A DNA stretch of 64,000 nt from Sphingopyxis sp. HIX (GTDB lineage Bacteria; Pseudomonadota; Alphaproteobacteria; Sphingomonadales; Sphingomonadaceae), in contig NZ_LNSB01000008.1 in NCBI RefSeq assembly GCF_001468285.1, forward strand, positions 52,225 through 116,224. The letters run 5' to 3'. Positions 35,359-44,202 of the stretch are shown here, one piece after another (position 1 is the stretch's first letter; the number at the start of each line of letters is the position of its first letter). Made by a program: the position numbers and the translations under genes. The notes under the pieces were generated by a model. That model worked only from the letters and a program-made list of their open reading frames with translations. It ran no database searches and had not been told where the DNA came from.

Positions 35359-36180
35359 GTGCATCGTTTCATCCTGACCGCCGCGCTTCTGATGGGCGCT
35401 TCCACCGCCGCCCAGGCCGCCACCTGCGAGGAAAGTTTCGCCAAGAAGGGCAATCCGGTGACCGGGCTGCGCTTCACTGCGAGCGTGCAGGTCGCGAACA
35501 TGTCGCCCGCGAGCGCGGTGGGGCAACTCAACGGCATCGTCGCGGCGAAGGGCTATGACATCCTCGTCGCCGACCAGGCTGCGGGCTCGATGCTCATCGA
35601 GCAGCCCGCGACGGGGAAGGCGCGGTCCTTTCCGCTCGAGTTTACGGCCGGTGCCGACGGCACGGTGCTGATGGAAGCAAAGCTGCGCGGCGCTTCGTCG
35701 GTGCCGGAGGCCGCGGCCAAGGCCGAGATGTGCGGCATTTTGAACCAGCTGAAGGGCGGCAAGGCGGGCGACGCCGCCGCGGCGAAGGGCATGAAGGCGA
35801 GCACCGCGCCGGGCGCGCCGCTGCGCATGAGCGTGCTGCGCTTTTCGCAGGACATCACCGGCGAAGCCGAGAAGAACAGCGCGGCGATCCCGCTGCGCTA
35901 CAAGAACAAGAGCTATACCCTCTACGGCCCGGTCGACAATGTCGGGACGATCGGCGGCGATTATCGCGTCGAATGGAAGATGGTGTCGAACGTGCTCACC
36001 GACATCGTCCCCGGCCGCGCCACCGCGAGCACGGCGGTGATCTGCGTGCTGGCGCCGGGGCAGGCGGCCTATGCGCTGCAGCTGAAACCCGGCAAGCATG
36101 CCGAGCTCACCGGCATGTTCGACCGCTATGAGGGCGGGCGCTCGCAGGTGTGGCTGAAGGACTGCCGCGTCGTCAAATAG
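35359..36180 (+). CDS. hypothetical secreted protein
   Basis: 273 aa from GTG 35359, with GGGAGG upstream. Signal peptide HRFILTAALLMGASTAAQA, then a beta-rich region. Four cysteines (ATCEESF, AEMCGIL, VICVLAP, LKDCRVV). Two sections separated by a Lys/Gly/Ala linker (~residues 133-150) could be a two-domain periplasmic protein. No family recognised. Confidence 0.7.
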   Translation: MHRFILTAALLMGASTAAQAATCEESFAKKGNPVTGLRFTASVQVANMSPASAVGQLNGIVAAKGYDILVADQAAGSMLIEQPATGKARSFPLEFTAGADGTVLMEAKLRGASSVPEAAAKAEMCGILNQLKGGKAGDAAAAKGMKASTAPGAPLRMSVLRFSQDITGEAEKNSAAIPLRYKNKSYTLYGPVDNVGTIGGDYRVEWKMVSNVLTDIVPGRATASTAVICVLAPGQAAYALQLKPGKHAELTGMFDRYEGGRSQVWLKDCRVVK

Positions 36181-36194
36181 CGGAGACGCGGCCC

Positions 36195-36641
36195 CTATTC
36201 GGGATATTCGAAACGGAGCGGGCGCGATCCCAAAGGCGCGCCCGTATTCGCGTCGACCACGACCGGCCGGATCGCCTGCCCGGTCTCTACGTCGATCTGG
36301 CGCGTCAGCGCGCCGGTGCCATTGTGCTTGCGGCCCCAGGCGCCGATCGCCGCGAGGATCGGCAGGAAATCGCGCCCCGCCGCAGTGAGCAGATATTCGT
36401 CGCGCGGCGGCCGTGTGCTGTAGCGGCGCTTTTCGATCAGCCCGGCTTCGGCGAGCGCCGCGAGCCGCCGCGCGAGGATGTTCGGCGCGATGCCCAGGCT
36501 GGTGCGGATCTGGTCGTAGCGCGTCAGCCCGCGGTCGATGTCGCGCAGGATCAATATGCTCCAGCGGTCGCCGACGCGCATCAGCCCGCGGTCGACGGGG
36601 CAGGCGCCCAGATTATTTTCTTGCATACCCATTGAAGCCAT
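36195..36641 (-). CDS. HxlR family transcriptional regulator
   Basis: 148 aa. ACPVDRGLMRVGDRWSILILRDI and LGIAPNILARRLAALAEAGLIEKRRYSTRPPRDEYLLTAAG are diagnostic of HxlR. Start uncertain: 36641, 36632 or 36626 (MQENNLG, most family-like), none with a clear Shine-Dalgarno. An AGTAACT half-site lies at 36649. Divergent from the SDR at 36715, its likely target. Confidence 0.88.
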   Translation of the reverse strand: MASMGMQENNLGACPVDRGLMRVGDRWSILILRDIDRGLTRYDQIRTSLGIAPNILARRLAALAEAGLIEKRRYSTRPPRDEYLLTAAGRDFLPILAAIGAWGRKHNGTGALTRQIDVETGQAIRPVVVDANTGAPLGSRPLRFEYPE

Positions 36642-36714
36642 ATGAGCGAGTAACTATCATTTTGCAAGCGACTGACGCCGGGATGTCTCGGGGGCCGCCT
36701 TTTGAAGGAGCAAT

Positions 36715-37521
36715 ATGATGACCATCCCCAGTGGAACGGCCCTGATCACGGGCGCCTCGACCGGCCTTGGCGCCGTTTACGCCGACCGCCTCGCCAAGCG
36801 CGGGCACGACCTGATCCTCGTTGCGCGCAACGGCGCGCAGATGGAGGAACTCGCCGCGAAGCTGCGCGCCGAGCATGGCATCGCGGTCGATGTGATCGCC
36901 GCCGACCTCACCAGGAGCGACGATGTGATGCGGATCGAGCAACGGCTGATCGACGATGCCGCGATCACGCTCTTCGTGAACAACGCCGGCATGTCGCTGA
37001 ACGGCGGCACGCTCGAAAATAGCGCGGCCGAGATCCAGACGATCATCGCGCTCAACATCACCGCCGCGGCGCGGCTCGCCATCGCGGCGGGCAAGGCGTT
37101 TGCGGCGCGCGGCAGGGGCGCGATCGCCAATATCGCCTCGGTCCTCGCGCTCGCCCCCGAGACGTTCGAGGGCGTGTACAGCGGGTCGAAGGCCTTCCTG
37201 CTCAACCTCAGCCTGTCGCTGGCGAACAGCGTCCGCGACCGGGGCGTGCTGGTGCAGGCGGTGCTCCCCGGCGCGACGCGCACCGAAATCTGGGAGCGCT
37301 CGGGCAAGGATATCGACGCCTTTCCGGCCGAGATGGTGATGGACGCCGGCGACTTGGTCGACGCGGCGCTGCTCGGGCTCGACCGCGGCGAAGAGGTGAC
37401 GATCCCGCCGCTGGCCGACGAAGCCCAGTGGGATGCCTATCACGCCGCGCGGCTGGCGATGGGGCCGGGGCTTTCGCGGCGCGAGGTCGGCGCACGCTAC
37501 CGGGTCCGCGAAGGCGTTTGA
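36715..37521 (+). CDS. SDR family NAD(P)-dependent oxidoreductase
   Basis: 268 aa. TGASTGLGAVYADRLAKRGHDL (cofactor-binding TGxxxGxG), NNAGMSLNG, and YSGSK catalytic Tyr/Lys. AAGGAG precedes ATG 36715/36718. Divergent from the HxlR gene. A carbonyl substrate cannot be deduced. A GC hairpin follows at 37530-37556. Confidence 0.9.
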   Translation: MMTIPSGTALITGASTGLGAVYADRLAKRGHDLILVARNGAQMEELAAKLRAEHGIAVDVIAADLTRSDDVMRIEQRLIDDAAITLFVNNAGMSLNGGTLENSAAEIQTIIALNITAAARLAIAAGKAFAARGRGAIANIASVLALAPETFEGVYSGSKAFLLNLSLSLANSVRDRGVLVQAVLPGATRTEIWERSGKDIDAFPAEMVMDAGDLVDAALLGLDRGEEVTIPPLADEAQWDAYHAARLAMGPGLSRREVGARYRVREGV

Positions 37522-37529
37522 TCGGCGAT

Positions 37530-37556
37530 CCTCCCCGCGCCGGTGGTGCGGGGAGG
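37530..37556. terminator. hairpin after the SDR gene
   Basis: CCTCCCCGCGCC-GGT-GGTGCGGGGAGG with one mismatch, nine bases after the SDR stop. No T-run; could be a repeat unit. Confidence 0.45.
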
Positions 37557-37569
37557 CGGCTGCTTTCGG

Positions 37570-37713
37570 GCGGAAGTTGACTAAGTTGACGCCCCATCGC
37601 GCGCGGGAACAAAGGGTTAGCGACGATCGTGGTCGGCGCGTGGCGCTGCGGGTGGGCATGGGCGTCATCCGGCAGGGTAGATCATGGCGGGATTTATTAG
37701 GAAAGCGGTTTTT
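37570..37713 (-). repeat. dispersed ~145-bp element, copy B
   Basis: Read on the minus strand it begins AAAAACCGCTTTCCTAATAA and ends GTCAACTT-A-GTCAACTT-CCGC, matching copy A. It fills the 271-bp gap between the SDR and TetR genes, in which I see no coding sequence. Confidence 0.85.
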
Positions 37714-37792
37714 GCGGCGGCTGGTTTCGGGCTCCCCACCCCAAAGCCGACCCAACCTTGCCCAACCCCGCCGCCGGCCCTATCGCACGCGC

Positions 37793-38389
37793 ATGGCGAG
37801 CAAGAAGACCCCGGCCGGTAGCGGCACGCGCGACAAGCTGATCGCGGCGGCGTTTCGGGCGGTGGCACGCGACGGGCTCGCCGACACCAACGTCAAGTCG
37901 ATCGCCGCCGAGGCGGGGGTCAATCCGGGGCTGCTCCATTATCATTTTGCGAGCAAGGACGCGCTGCTCGAAGCCGCGGTCGCGGCGGCGTCGGACCAGT
38001 ATATCGCCGGCCTCGATGCGCTGATCGCCGCCTATCCGCCCGAGACGTTGCTCGACGCCTATATCGCCGATGCCGCCGCCAATCTCGACGCGCATCGCGA
38101 CCTGTTCCGCGTGCGGCTGTCGCTCGGGGTGCGCGCGATGAACGATGCGGGGCTCGCCGCGCGGCTGGAGGCCGGCAATGCCGAGGCGCGCGGGCGGCTC
38201 GCGCGCATCTTCGCAGCGGGCGCAGGGCGCCGCGAGCCGATCGCCATCGACCTGCTGCGCGCGCGGCTGAGCAAGGCGGGGTTCGAGGGACTGATGCTGG
38301 CGTGGCTGTCGCAGCCCGATTTTCCCATGCGCGAGGCGATGGCCGAATGGGTCCGCGGCATGCGCGCAAGCCTCGACCAGAAGGACTGA
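37793..38389 (+). CDS. TetR/AcrR family transcriptional regulator
   Basis: 198 aa. HTH: LIAAAFRAVARDGLADTNVKSIAAEAGVNPGLLHYHFASKDALLEAA, a classic TetR N-domain. A palindrome TTGGTTG-GT-CAACCAA lies 50 bases after its stop and just upstream of the SDR at 38476, so the regulator likely controls that gene rather than only itself. Confidence 0.9.
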   Translation: MASKKTPAGSGTRDKLIAAAFRAVARDGLADTNVKSIAAEAGVNPGLLHYHFASKDALLEAAVAAASDQYIAGLDALIAAYPPETLLDAYIADAAANLDAHRDLFRVRLSLGVRAMNDAGLAARLEAGNAEARGRLARIFAAGAGRREPIAIDLLRARLSKAGFEGLMLAWLSQPDFPMREAMAEWVRGMRASLDQKD

Positions 38390-38439
38390 TTCCGAATCTT
38401 CCGCGCCACCCTCTTGCATCATGGCGCCCGCCCGATTAT

Positions 38440-38455
38440 TTGGTTGGTCAACCAA
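38440..38455. promoter_or_regulatory. TetR-type operator
   Basis: TTGGTTG-GT-CAACCAA, seven-base perfect arms, 20 bases before the SDR ATG. The GTTGGTCAAC core matches the usual look of TetR-family operators upstream of SDR genes. Confidence 0.7.
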
Positions 38456-38475
38456 CCTATACGGAGAAGCGAGCG

Positions 38476-39354
38476 ATGCATATTGTCATGACCGGCGCGA
38501 CATCGGGGTTCGGCGCCAATGCCGCCGGGCGGCTGGCGGCGGAGGGACATAGGCTGACGATCGGCGCGCGGCGGCCCGATGCGGTCGTTCCCGGCTGGAA
38601 TGCCATGGCGCTGCCGCTCGACCTCGACGATTTTGCGTCGGTCGATACCTTCGGCGATGCGGTCGCCAAGGGGCCGGCGATCGATGCGCTCGTGCTCAAC
38701 GCGGGGCTGCAGACCGCGGCGCTCGAGACGGGCGCCGAGGGCTATGAGCGGACCTTCGCGGTCAACCAGCTCGCGCATTTCCGGCTGCTCTGCCGCCTGC
38801 TGCCCCAGCTCGCGCCCGGCGTGCGGGTGATATTGACCGGAAGCGGGACGCACGATCCCGAAGAAGGGACGATGGTCACGCCGCCGGCGCATGCCAATGC
38901 CGAATGGCTGGCCTTTCCCGATCGCGACCCGACGCTGCCCAAAGGCGCACGGTCGCAGGCCTTTCGCGCCTATAGTTCGTCGAAGCTCGCCAATATCATG
39001 ACCGCGCGCGAACTCGCGCGTCGGCGCCCCGACCTCGCGGCGATGAGCTTTGATCCGGGCTATGTGCCCTGGACCGGGCTGGCGCGGTCGAGCGGGAAAA
39101 TCCTGTCGTCGCTGGTCAGCCTGATCCTGCCGCTGACGATGAAGCGCGACCGCAAGAGCACGGTGGCGAAGTCGGGCGAGTATCTCGCGGCGCTGGCGGC
39201 GGGGCCGGCCTATGCCGGGGCGCATGGCGATTATTGGTCGGTGCGCAATCCCGCGCTGAAACGGATCGAGCCGTCGGCGCTGGCGCGCGACGATGCGGCG
39301 TGCGCAAAATTATGGGACGATTGCGAGAGGTTGCTGGGTTTGGCGAAGGCGTAG
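38476..39354 (+). CDS. SDR family oxidoreductase
   Basis: 292 aa. TGATSGFGANAAGRLA at the cofactor site, NAGLQTAA, and Tyr in RAYSSSKLANI. It resembles retinol dehydrogenase/protochlorophyllide reductase-like SDRs with a long insert after the catalytic Tyr. Controlled presumably by the TetR upstream. Confidence 0.88.
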   Translation: MHIVMTGATSGFGANAAGRLAAEGHRLTIGARRPDAVVPGWNAMALPLDLDDFASVDTFGDAVAKGPAIDALVLNAGLQTAALETGAEGYERTFAVNQLAHFRLLCRLLPQLAPGVRVILTGSGTHDPEEGTMVTPPAHANAEWLAFPDRDPTLPKGARSQAFRAYSSSKLANIMTARELARRRPDLAAMSFDPGYVPWTGLARSSGKILSSLVSLILPLTMKRDRKSTVAKSGEYLAALAAGPAYAGAHGDYWSVRNPALKRIEPSALARDDAACAKLWDDCERLLGLAKA

Positions 39355-39380
39355 CGCCGCAGTCGGCCCTCATGCTTATG

Positions 39381-39456
39381 CGTCACCCCGGACTTGATCC
39401 GGGGTCCCGCTCTCGGCTTCCGGAAAGCGGGACCCCGGGTCGAGCCCGGGGTGACG
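39381..39456. repeat. GTCACCCCGG palindromic element
   Basis: CGTCACCCCGGACTTGATCC ... and its mirror ... CCCGGGGTGACG form a long dyad of about 76 bases. A related element lies at 59365-59445. Confidence 0.85.
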
Positions 39457-39475
39457 TTCATTTGCAGCGATCTTG

Positions 39476-39504
39476 AAAACGTGGGGTGGGCTCTCACCCA
39501 CCCC
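39476..39504 (-). terminator. terminator of the ompA-like gene
   Basis: On the minus strand GGGGTGGG-TGAGAG-CCCACCCC followed by ACGTTTTC, directly after the OmpA stop at 39512. Confidence 0.75.
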
Positions 39505-39511
39505 GCCTGTT

Positions 39512-40384
39512 TCAGATTCCGTCGACAGCCTTGCTGACGAGGATGTTCACCGCGACGCGGCGGTTCTGCGCCTTGCCTTCGGGGGTGGTATTGTCCGCCG
39601 CGGGATCGGCTTCGGCCATGCCGGTCGGGGTCAGCATGCGATAGGGCTTCCAGCCGCACGCCTGCTGCAGATAATTGACCACGCCGCTCGCGCGCTTTTC
39701 GCTGAGCGTCTGGTTCAGTTCCTGGCTGCCGGTCGAGTCGGTGTAGCCGACGACGAGGATCAGCGCGTTTTCCGTGCTGTTGGCCTGGTTCGCCGCGGCA
39801 CAGAGGTCGGCCTTAGCCTGTTCGGACAGCACAGCCTTGCCGGTGTCGAAATTGACGTTGGTCGTCGCCTTCACATTATACTGGTCGATGTCGCCGACGC
39901 GGCCGCGCAGCGCCTCGGTCGCGGCGGTCTGTTCGGCGAAGCGCTGGTCGGTGCCGGTGTAGATCATCGACGCGGTGCGCAGATCCTTGTTCTTGAGCGC
40001 GACCTGGTTGGCGACGAGGCCGCCGTCCCACTGATAGGTGTCGATGGTCACCGGCAGGCCGTTGAGCAGCGAGCCCGCGGCGAGCTTGTTGGTGCTGAGG
40101 CCGAGGAAGCCGCCGCTCGACTTGATCTTGGTATAATCGGCGATGGCGACGCTCTGGGTGGCGCCATCGGCGGTGACGACGTGGATGCGGCCGTCGGTGC
40201 GCTTGGCGATGATGCCTTCGACCTTGGGGCCCTTGGTCATCTGGTCGGGGGTCGGCAGCTGGCCGTAGACCGTCGCCATCGGCTCGGCTTCGGTGGTGTC
40301 CTGCGCCGCGACGCCGATCGATGCGGTGCTGGCCAGCATGGCGATGGTCAGCAGGAATTTCGGACTGCGGGAAATGGCCTTCAT
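39512..40384 (-). CDS. OmpA family outer-membrane protein
   Basis: 290 aa with signal peptide (FLLTIAMLASTASIGVAAQ). The C-terminal OmpA peptidoglycan-binding domain carries VNFDTGKAVLS, GYTDSTGSQELNQTLSEKRASGVVNYL and RRVAVNILV (the conserved Asp and Arg). The N-terminal half (residues 35-150) has a small beta domain not typical of the eight-strand OmpA barrel. GAAGGAGCAAT precedes the ATG. Likely periplasmic or outer-membrane anchored to peptidoglycan. The 218-bp upstream gap holds a hairpin CGCAAAA-ACCCGG-TTTTGCG at 40568 with a T-run on the plus strand. Confidence 0.9.
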   Translation of the reverse strand: MKAISRSPKFLLTIAMLASTASIGVAAQDTTEAEPMATVYGQLPTPDQMTKGPKVEGIIAKRTDGRIHVVTADGATQSVAIADYTKIKSSGGFLGLSTNKLAAGSLLNGLPVTIDTYQWDGGLVANQVALKNKDLRTASMIYTGTDQRFAEQTAATEALRGRVGDIDQYNVKATTNVNFDTGKAVLSEQAKADLCAAANQANSTENALILVVGYTDSTGSQELNQTLSEKRASGVVNYLQQACGWKPYRMLTPTGMAEADPAADNTTPEGKAQNRRVAVNILVSKAVDGI

Positions 40385-40602
40385 ATATTGCTCCTTCGAA
40401 AAATCGGGCCGGACTGGCCCTTGCCCATGATCTTCGCGTCAACCTTTGCGGTGGGGCAAAAGTTCAGCGAGGGGGCGCAGGAGCGGGGTGATACGAGCGC
40501 ATCGCGCGGCGAGCCGTGCAACATATGACGCTTTTGTGGATTCGTATGGTTGATATCGCCGATACCGCGCAAAAACCCGGTTTTGCGTGCTTTTTGTCGT
40601 GC

Positions 40603-41367
40603 TCAGGCGTTGCGCGCCATGAGCCCGCCGTCGACCGGGATCACAGCGCCGGTGATATAGCTGGCGGCCGGGAGGACGAGGCTCAGCGTCACATGCGCGA
40701 CCTCCTCGGGCTCGCCATAGCGGCGAAGCGCGGTGCGGCGCTTGGCGAAGACCGCCTTATCCTCTTCGGGCACCTTGTCGGTCATGCCGGTGCGGATCGG
40801 GCCGGGGCAGATGCAGTTGACCGTGATGCCCTCCTTGCCGAGGTCGACCGCGAGGCCCCGCGTCAGCCCGGTGACGCCGGTCTTGGCGGCCACATAAGGC
40901 GTGTCGCCGGGGGTCGCGCCAAGCCCTTCGGTCGAGGCGATGTTGACGATGCGCGCGGCGTCGCTTTTGCGGAGGTACGGCAGCGCGGCGCGGACCATGC
41001 GCTGGTGCGCGGTCAGCATCACCGCGAGCGCGCGGTGCCAGATCGCGTCATATTCGTCCTCGGCATCGAGCGGCGCGAAGCTGGAGACGCCGGCGTTGTT
41101 GATCAGGATATCGATGCCGCCGAAGCTTTCGGCGATCTTTGTAACGACGCGCTTGATCGCTTCGCCGTCGGCGACGTCGAGCGCGAAGGCCTTGGCGTTC
41201 GGGCCGGCTTCGGCGGCGACGGTCTCGCAGGCGGCGAGGTCGAGGTCGGTCACCGCGACCTTTGCGCCTTCGCTTGCGAGCAGCAGCGCGGTCGCGCGGC
41301 CCATGCCGCTCGCGGCGCCGGTGACGATCGCGACGCGGCCGGCGATGGAGCGCGAGCGCGCGATCAC
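40603..41367 (-). CDS. SDR family NAD(P)-dependent oxidoreductase
   Basis: 254 aa from GTG 41367. VTGAASGMGRATALLL, INNAGVSSF, catalytic Ser in NIASTEG and YVAAK; the C-terminal VIPVDGGLMARNA is standard for the classical (FabG-like) type. The substrate is unknown. It lies 28 bases after amn on the same strand, so it is likely co-transcribed with amn; the gap holds a 9-bp hairpin CGCCGTTCA-TC-TGAACGGCG that overlaps the amn stop. Confidence 0.88.
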   Translation of the reverse strand: MIARSRSIAGRVAIVTGAASGMGRATALLLASEGAKVAVTDLDLAACETVAAEAGPNAKAFALDVADGEAIKRVVTKIAESFGGIDILINNAGVSSFAPLDAEDEYDAIWHRALAVMLTAHQRMVRAALPYLRKSDAARIVNIASTEGLGATPGDTPYVAAKTGVTGLTRGLAVDLGKEGITVNCICPGPIRTGMTDKVPEEDKAVFAKRRTALRRYGEPEEVAHVTLSLVLPAASYITGAVIPVDGGLMARNA

Positions 41368-41395
41368 CGGAAGGGCGGCTCGTTGCCCCCGCCGT

Positions 41396-42880
41396 TCATC
41401 TGAACGGCGGTTCGTTGAAGGCGCGGAGTTTGCGGCTGTGGAGCTTGGCGCCCTCGTCGCGCATCGTCTCGCACGCGCGGATGCCGATCTGGAGATGCGC
41501 GGCGATCGCTTCCTCGTAGAAGCGGTTCGCCTGGCCGGGGAGCTTGAGCTCGCCGTGGAGCGGCTTGTCGCTGACGCAGAGCAGGGTGCCGTAGGGGACG
41601 CGGAAGCGGTAACCCTGCGCGGCGATGGTGGCGGACTCCATGTCGATGCCGATCGCGCGCGACTGCGAGAAGCGGAGCGCCGAGTCGGTGTAGCGCAGCT
41701 CCCAGTTGCGGTCGTCGGTCGTGACGACGGTGCCGGTGCGCATGCGTTTCTTGAGGTCGGCGCCCGTCGCGCCCGACACCGCTTCGGCAGCGGTCGCGAG
41801 CGCGACCTGCACCTCGGCGATCGGCGGGATCGGGATGGCGACGGGGAGGACGGCGTCGAGGATATGATCGTCGCGGAGGTACGCGTGCGCGAGGACGTAA
41901 TCGCCGATGCGCTGGCTGGGGCGGAGCCCGCCGCAGTGGCCGATCATCAGCCACGCCTCGGGGCGCAGCACCGCAAGATGGTCGCAGATCGTCTTGGCGT
42001 TCGACGGGCCGACGCCGATATTGACGAGGGTGATGCCGCCGCCGTCGGGGGCGATCAGGTGATAGGCGGGCATCTGGTGCCGCCGCCACGCGCTGTCGGC
42101 GACGAGCGCGCTGGCGTTGACGCCCGGCTGGTCGACATAGAGCCCAGCGGCGCCCGCGAGCGCGGTGTAGCGGCCCTGGCCGACCTGCGCCCCCGCCCAG
42201 GCGACGAATTCGTCGACGTAACGGTGGTAGTTGGTGAAGAGGATGTAGCGCTGGAAATGCTCGGGCGCGGTGCCGGTGTAATGGCGGAGGCGTGCGAGCG
42301 AGAAGTCGGTGCGCAGCGCATCGAACAGCGCGAGCGGCTGCGACGCCGCGGGGTCGGCACCGAACAGCCCGTCGGCGAGCTCGTCGCCGATGTCGGCGAG
42401 TTCGGTGGTCGGGAAATGGCGCGCGAGTTCGAGCGGAGTGACGCGGCCCATGTCCGACCCGTCGCTGGCGTCGAGCACATAGGGGAAGGGGATCTGCTGC
42501 CCGGTGCGCGTGACCTCGATCTCGATGTCGTAATGCCGCGCGAGCAGGGTGAGCTGATCGCGGAGATAATCGGCGAAGAGGTCGGGGCGGGTGACCGTGG
42601 TTTCGAACACCCCCGCGCGCTCGAAGCGGCCGAAGGAGAGGTTGTGCCCCTTCTGCCCCTCGCGCTGTTCGCCGGTGGTGGTGAGGCGGATCGCGGGATA
42701 GTCGAAGAGGCCGGTCGCGGCGGCGTCGGCGGGCGGCAGCGTGCCGTCGTGGACATAGGCGGCGATCGCCGATTTCAGATTGGAGACCGAGGTACGGAAG
42801 CGGGTCTGCAGCTCGGCGATGATCCCTTCGACGAGGGCGGCGGGATCGGCGATGTTCTGGTTTTGCGATGAGGATGTCAT
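41396..42880 (-). CDS. amn: AMP nucleosidase
   Basis: 494 aa. It splits AMP into adenine and ribose-5-phosphate. The N-terminal regulatory domain is followed by a nucleoside-phosphorylase-like catalytic domain: LVNIGVGPSNAKTICDHL, LMIGHCGGLRPSQRIGDYVLA and AIGIDMESATIAAQGYRF. Length equals that of the E. coli enzyme. It sits upstream of a peroxiredoxin gene on the same strand, separated by that gene's terminator. Confidence 0.94.
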   Translation of the reverse strand: MTSSSQNQNIADPAALVEGIIAELQTRFRTSVSNLKSAIAAYVHDGTLPPADAAATGLFDYPAIRLTTTGEQREGQKGHNLSFGRFERAGVFETTVTRPDLFADYLRDQLTLLARHYDIEIEVTRTGQQIPFPYVLDASDGSDMGRVTPLELARHFPTTELADIGDELADGLFGADPAASQPLALFDALRTDFSLARLRHYTGTAPEHFQRYILFTNYHRYVDEFVAWAGAQVGQGRYTALAGAAGLYVDQPGVNASALVADSAWRRHQMPAYHLIAPDGGGITLVNIGVGPSNAKTICDHLAVLRPEAWLMIGHCGGLRPSQRIGDYVLAHAYLRDDHILDAVLPVAIPIPPIAEVQVALATAAEAVSGATGADLKKRMRTGTVVTTDDRNWELRYTDSALRFSQSRAIGIDMESATIAAQGYRFRVPYGTLLCVSDKPLHGELKLPGQANRFYEEAIAAHLQIGIRACETMRDEGAKLHSRKLRAFNEPPFR

Positions 42881-42907
42881 CGCGACGCTGTTGCACGAAA
42901 TTGTGAC

Positions 42908-42942
42908 AAAAGGGAAGGGGCGGCCCGCGGCGGGGCCGCCCC
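42908..42942 (-). terminator. terminator of the peroxiredoxin gene
   Basis: On the minus strand GGGGCGGCCC-CGCCGC-GGGCCGCCCC (ten-base perfect arms) followed by TTCCCTTTT, seven bases after the stop. Confidence 0.85.
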
Positions 42943-42949
42943 CAAAATC

Positions 42950-43432
42950 TCAGAGCTGTTCCAGCATATGGTCGGCGCTCGACACCTTGAATTCGCCGGG
43001 CGCTTCGACGTTGAGCTGTTCGACGACGCCGTCGTTGACGATCATCGAGAAGCGCTGGCCGCGCTTGCCCATGCCGAACGCCTTGCCGTCCATGGTCAGG
43101 CCCACGGCTTCGGCGAAATCGCCATTGCCGTCGGCGAGCATCGTCACCGCGCCGCCCGCATCGCCATTCTTGCCCCACGCGCCCATGACGAAGGCGTCGT
43201 TGACCGCGGTGCAGACGATCTCGTCGATGCCCTTGGCCTTGAGCTCGTCGGCCTTGTCGACGAAGCCCGGCAGGTGCTTGGCCGAGCAGGTCGGGGTGAA
43301 GGCGCCGGGGACGGAGAAGAGCGCGACCTTGCGGCCCTTGAAATAATCGGCGGTGCTGACCTGTTCGGGACCGTTTTCGGTCACCTTGACCAGCGTCGTT
43401 TCGGGCAGCGTATCTCCGGTCTGGATCGTCAT
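42950..43432 (-). CDS. peroxiredoxin (Prx5 type)
   Basis: 160 aa from ATG 43432; ATG 43441 is an alternative but would sit on top of the AAAGG ribosome site. Peroxidatic Cys C49 in FSVPGAFTPTCS. No resolving Cys visible at the usual Prx5 position, so it is probably a one-Cys or glutathione/glutaredoxin-dependent enzyme reducing peroxides in the cytosol. Length is normal for AhpE/Prx5. Confidence 0.92.
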   Translation of the reverse strand: MTIQTGDTLPETTLVKVTENGPEQVSTADYFKGRKVALFSVPGAFTPTCSAKHLPGFVDKADELKAKGIDEIVCTAVNDAFVMGAWGKNGDAGGAVTMLADGNGDFAEAVGLTMDGKAFGMGKRGQRFSMIVNDGVVEQLNVEAPGEFKVSSADHMLEQL

Positions 43433-43582
43433 TTTCGGCATCCTTTTTGGTTTGAGGGGATTTGGATCGGCGCAGACATTGGTTGGCGGCGGGCCGGAGT
43501 CAAGCGCGACGGAGGAAATCGGGCAGTGGAGAAAGCAGGTAAAGGACTGGACCCCGAACGCCCCGCGGGGCAAGACGGGAGC

Positions 43583-44149
43583 ATGGATAGCGCGCCTCCC
43601 TGGTTCACCGGCCAGCTGCTGCTGGCTTTGCCCGGAATCGGCGACCCGCGCTTCGAGCATTCGGTGATCGCGATGATCAGCCACGACGAGGATGGTGCGA
43701 TGGGGATCGGCATTTCCGACCCGATCGGCGGCATGACCGTCGGTGCGGTGCTCGACCAGCTCGAGATCGCGCACGACGGCGTTCCGCTCGACATGCCGGT
43801 GTTCCTCGGCGGTCCGGTCGAGCAGTCGCGCGGCTTCGTGCTGCACAGCAGCGACTGGGGCGGCGAGGGCGCGATCGAGGTCGCGGGGCGCTGGACGGTG
43901 TCGAGCTCGCACGACATCCTCCGCGCGATCGGCGAAGGGCGCGGCCCGTCGCGCTGGCTCGTCGCGCTGGGTTATGCCGGATGGGCGGGCGGGCAGCTCG
44001 AGGACGAGATGGTGCGCCACGGCTGGCATGTGACGCCGGGCAGCGATGCGCTGCTGTTCGATACGCCGCCCGAGGAGCGCTGGCAGGCGGCGTTCGCCGA
44101 GGCGGGGATCGATGCGCGGTTGCTGACGACCGAGGGCGGCGAGGCTTAA
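43583..44149 (+). CDS. YqgE/AlgH family protein
   Basis: 188 aa. FTGQLLLALPGIGDPRFEHSVIAMISHDEDGAMGIGI and VFLGGPVEQSRGFVLHS are diagnostic of UPF0301. The function is unknown; in other bacteria it has been linked to alginate or stress regulation. Divergent from the peroxiredoxin with a ~150-bp gap. The downstream palindrome at 44168 likely terminates it. Confidence 0.9.
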   Translation: MDSAPPWFTGQLLLALPGIGDPRFEHSVIAMISHDEDGAMGIGISDPIGGMTVGAVLDQLEIAHDGVPLDMPVFLGGPVEQSRGFVLHSSDWGGEGAIEVAGRWTVSSSHDILRAIGEGRGPSRWLVALGYAGWAGGQLEDEMVRHGWHVTPGSDALLFDTPPEERWQAAFAEAGIDARLLTTEGGEA

Positions 44150-44167
44150 ACCACTCGGCCGAGAACA

Positions 44168-44195
44168 CGTCGCCCCCACTTTCGCGGGGGCGACG
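44168..44195. terminator. palindrome between convergent yqgE and TPR genes
   Basis: CGTCGCCCCC-ACTTTCGC-GGGGGCGACG, ten-base perfect arms. It probably terminates both convergent transcripts and belongs to the same palindromic family seen inside mtaB at 8209. Confidence 0.65.
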
Positions 44196-44202
44196 GAATG
44201 AC

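Noticed and set aside
39381..39456. CRISPR array
   Set aside because: Single palindromic units, no regular repeat-spacer periodicity and no cas genes.
40560..40600. Small RNA ending at the CGCAAAA..TTTTGCG hairpin
   Set aside because: A hairpin with T-run is present, but no promoter or conserved leader was evident.
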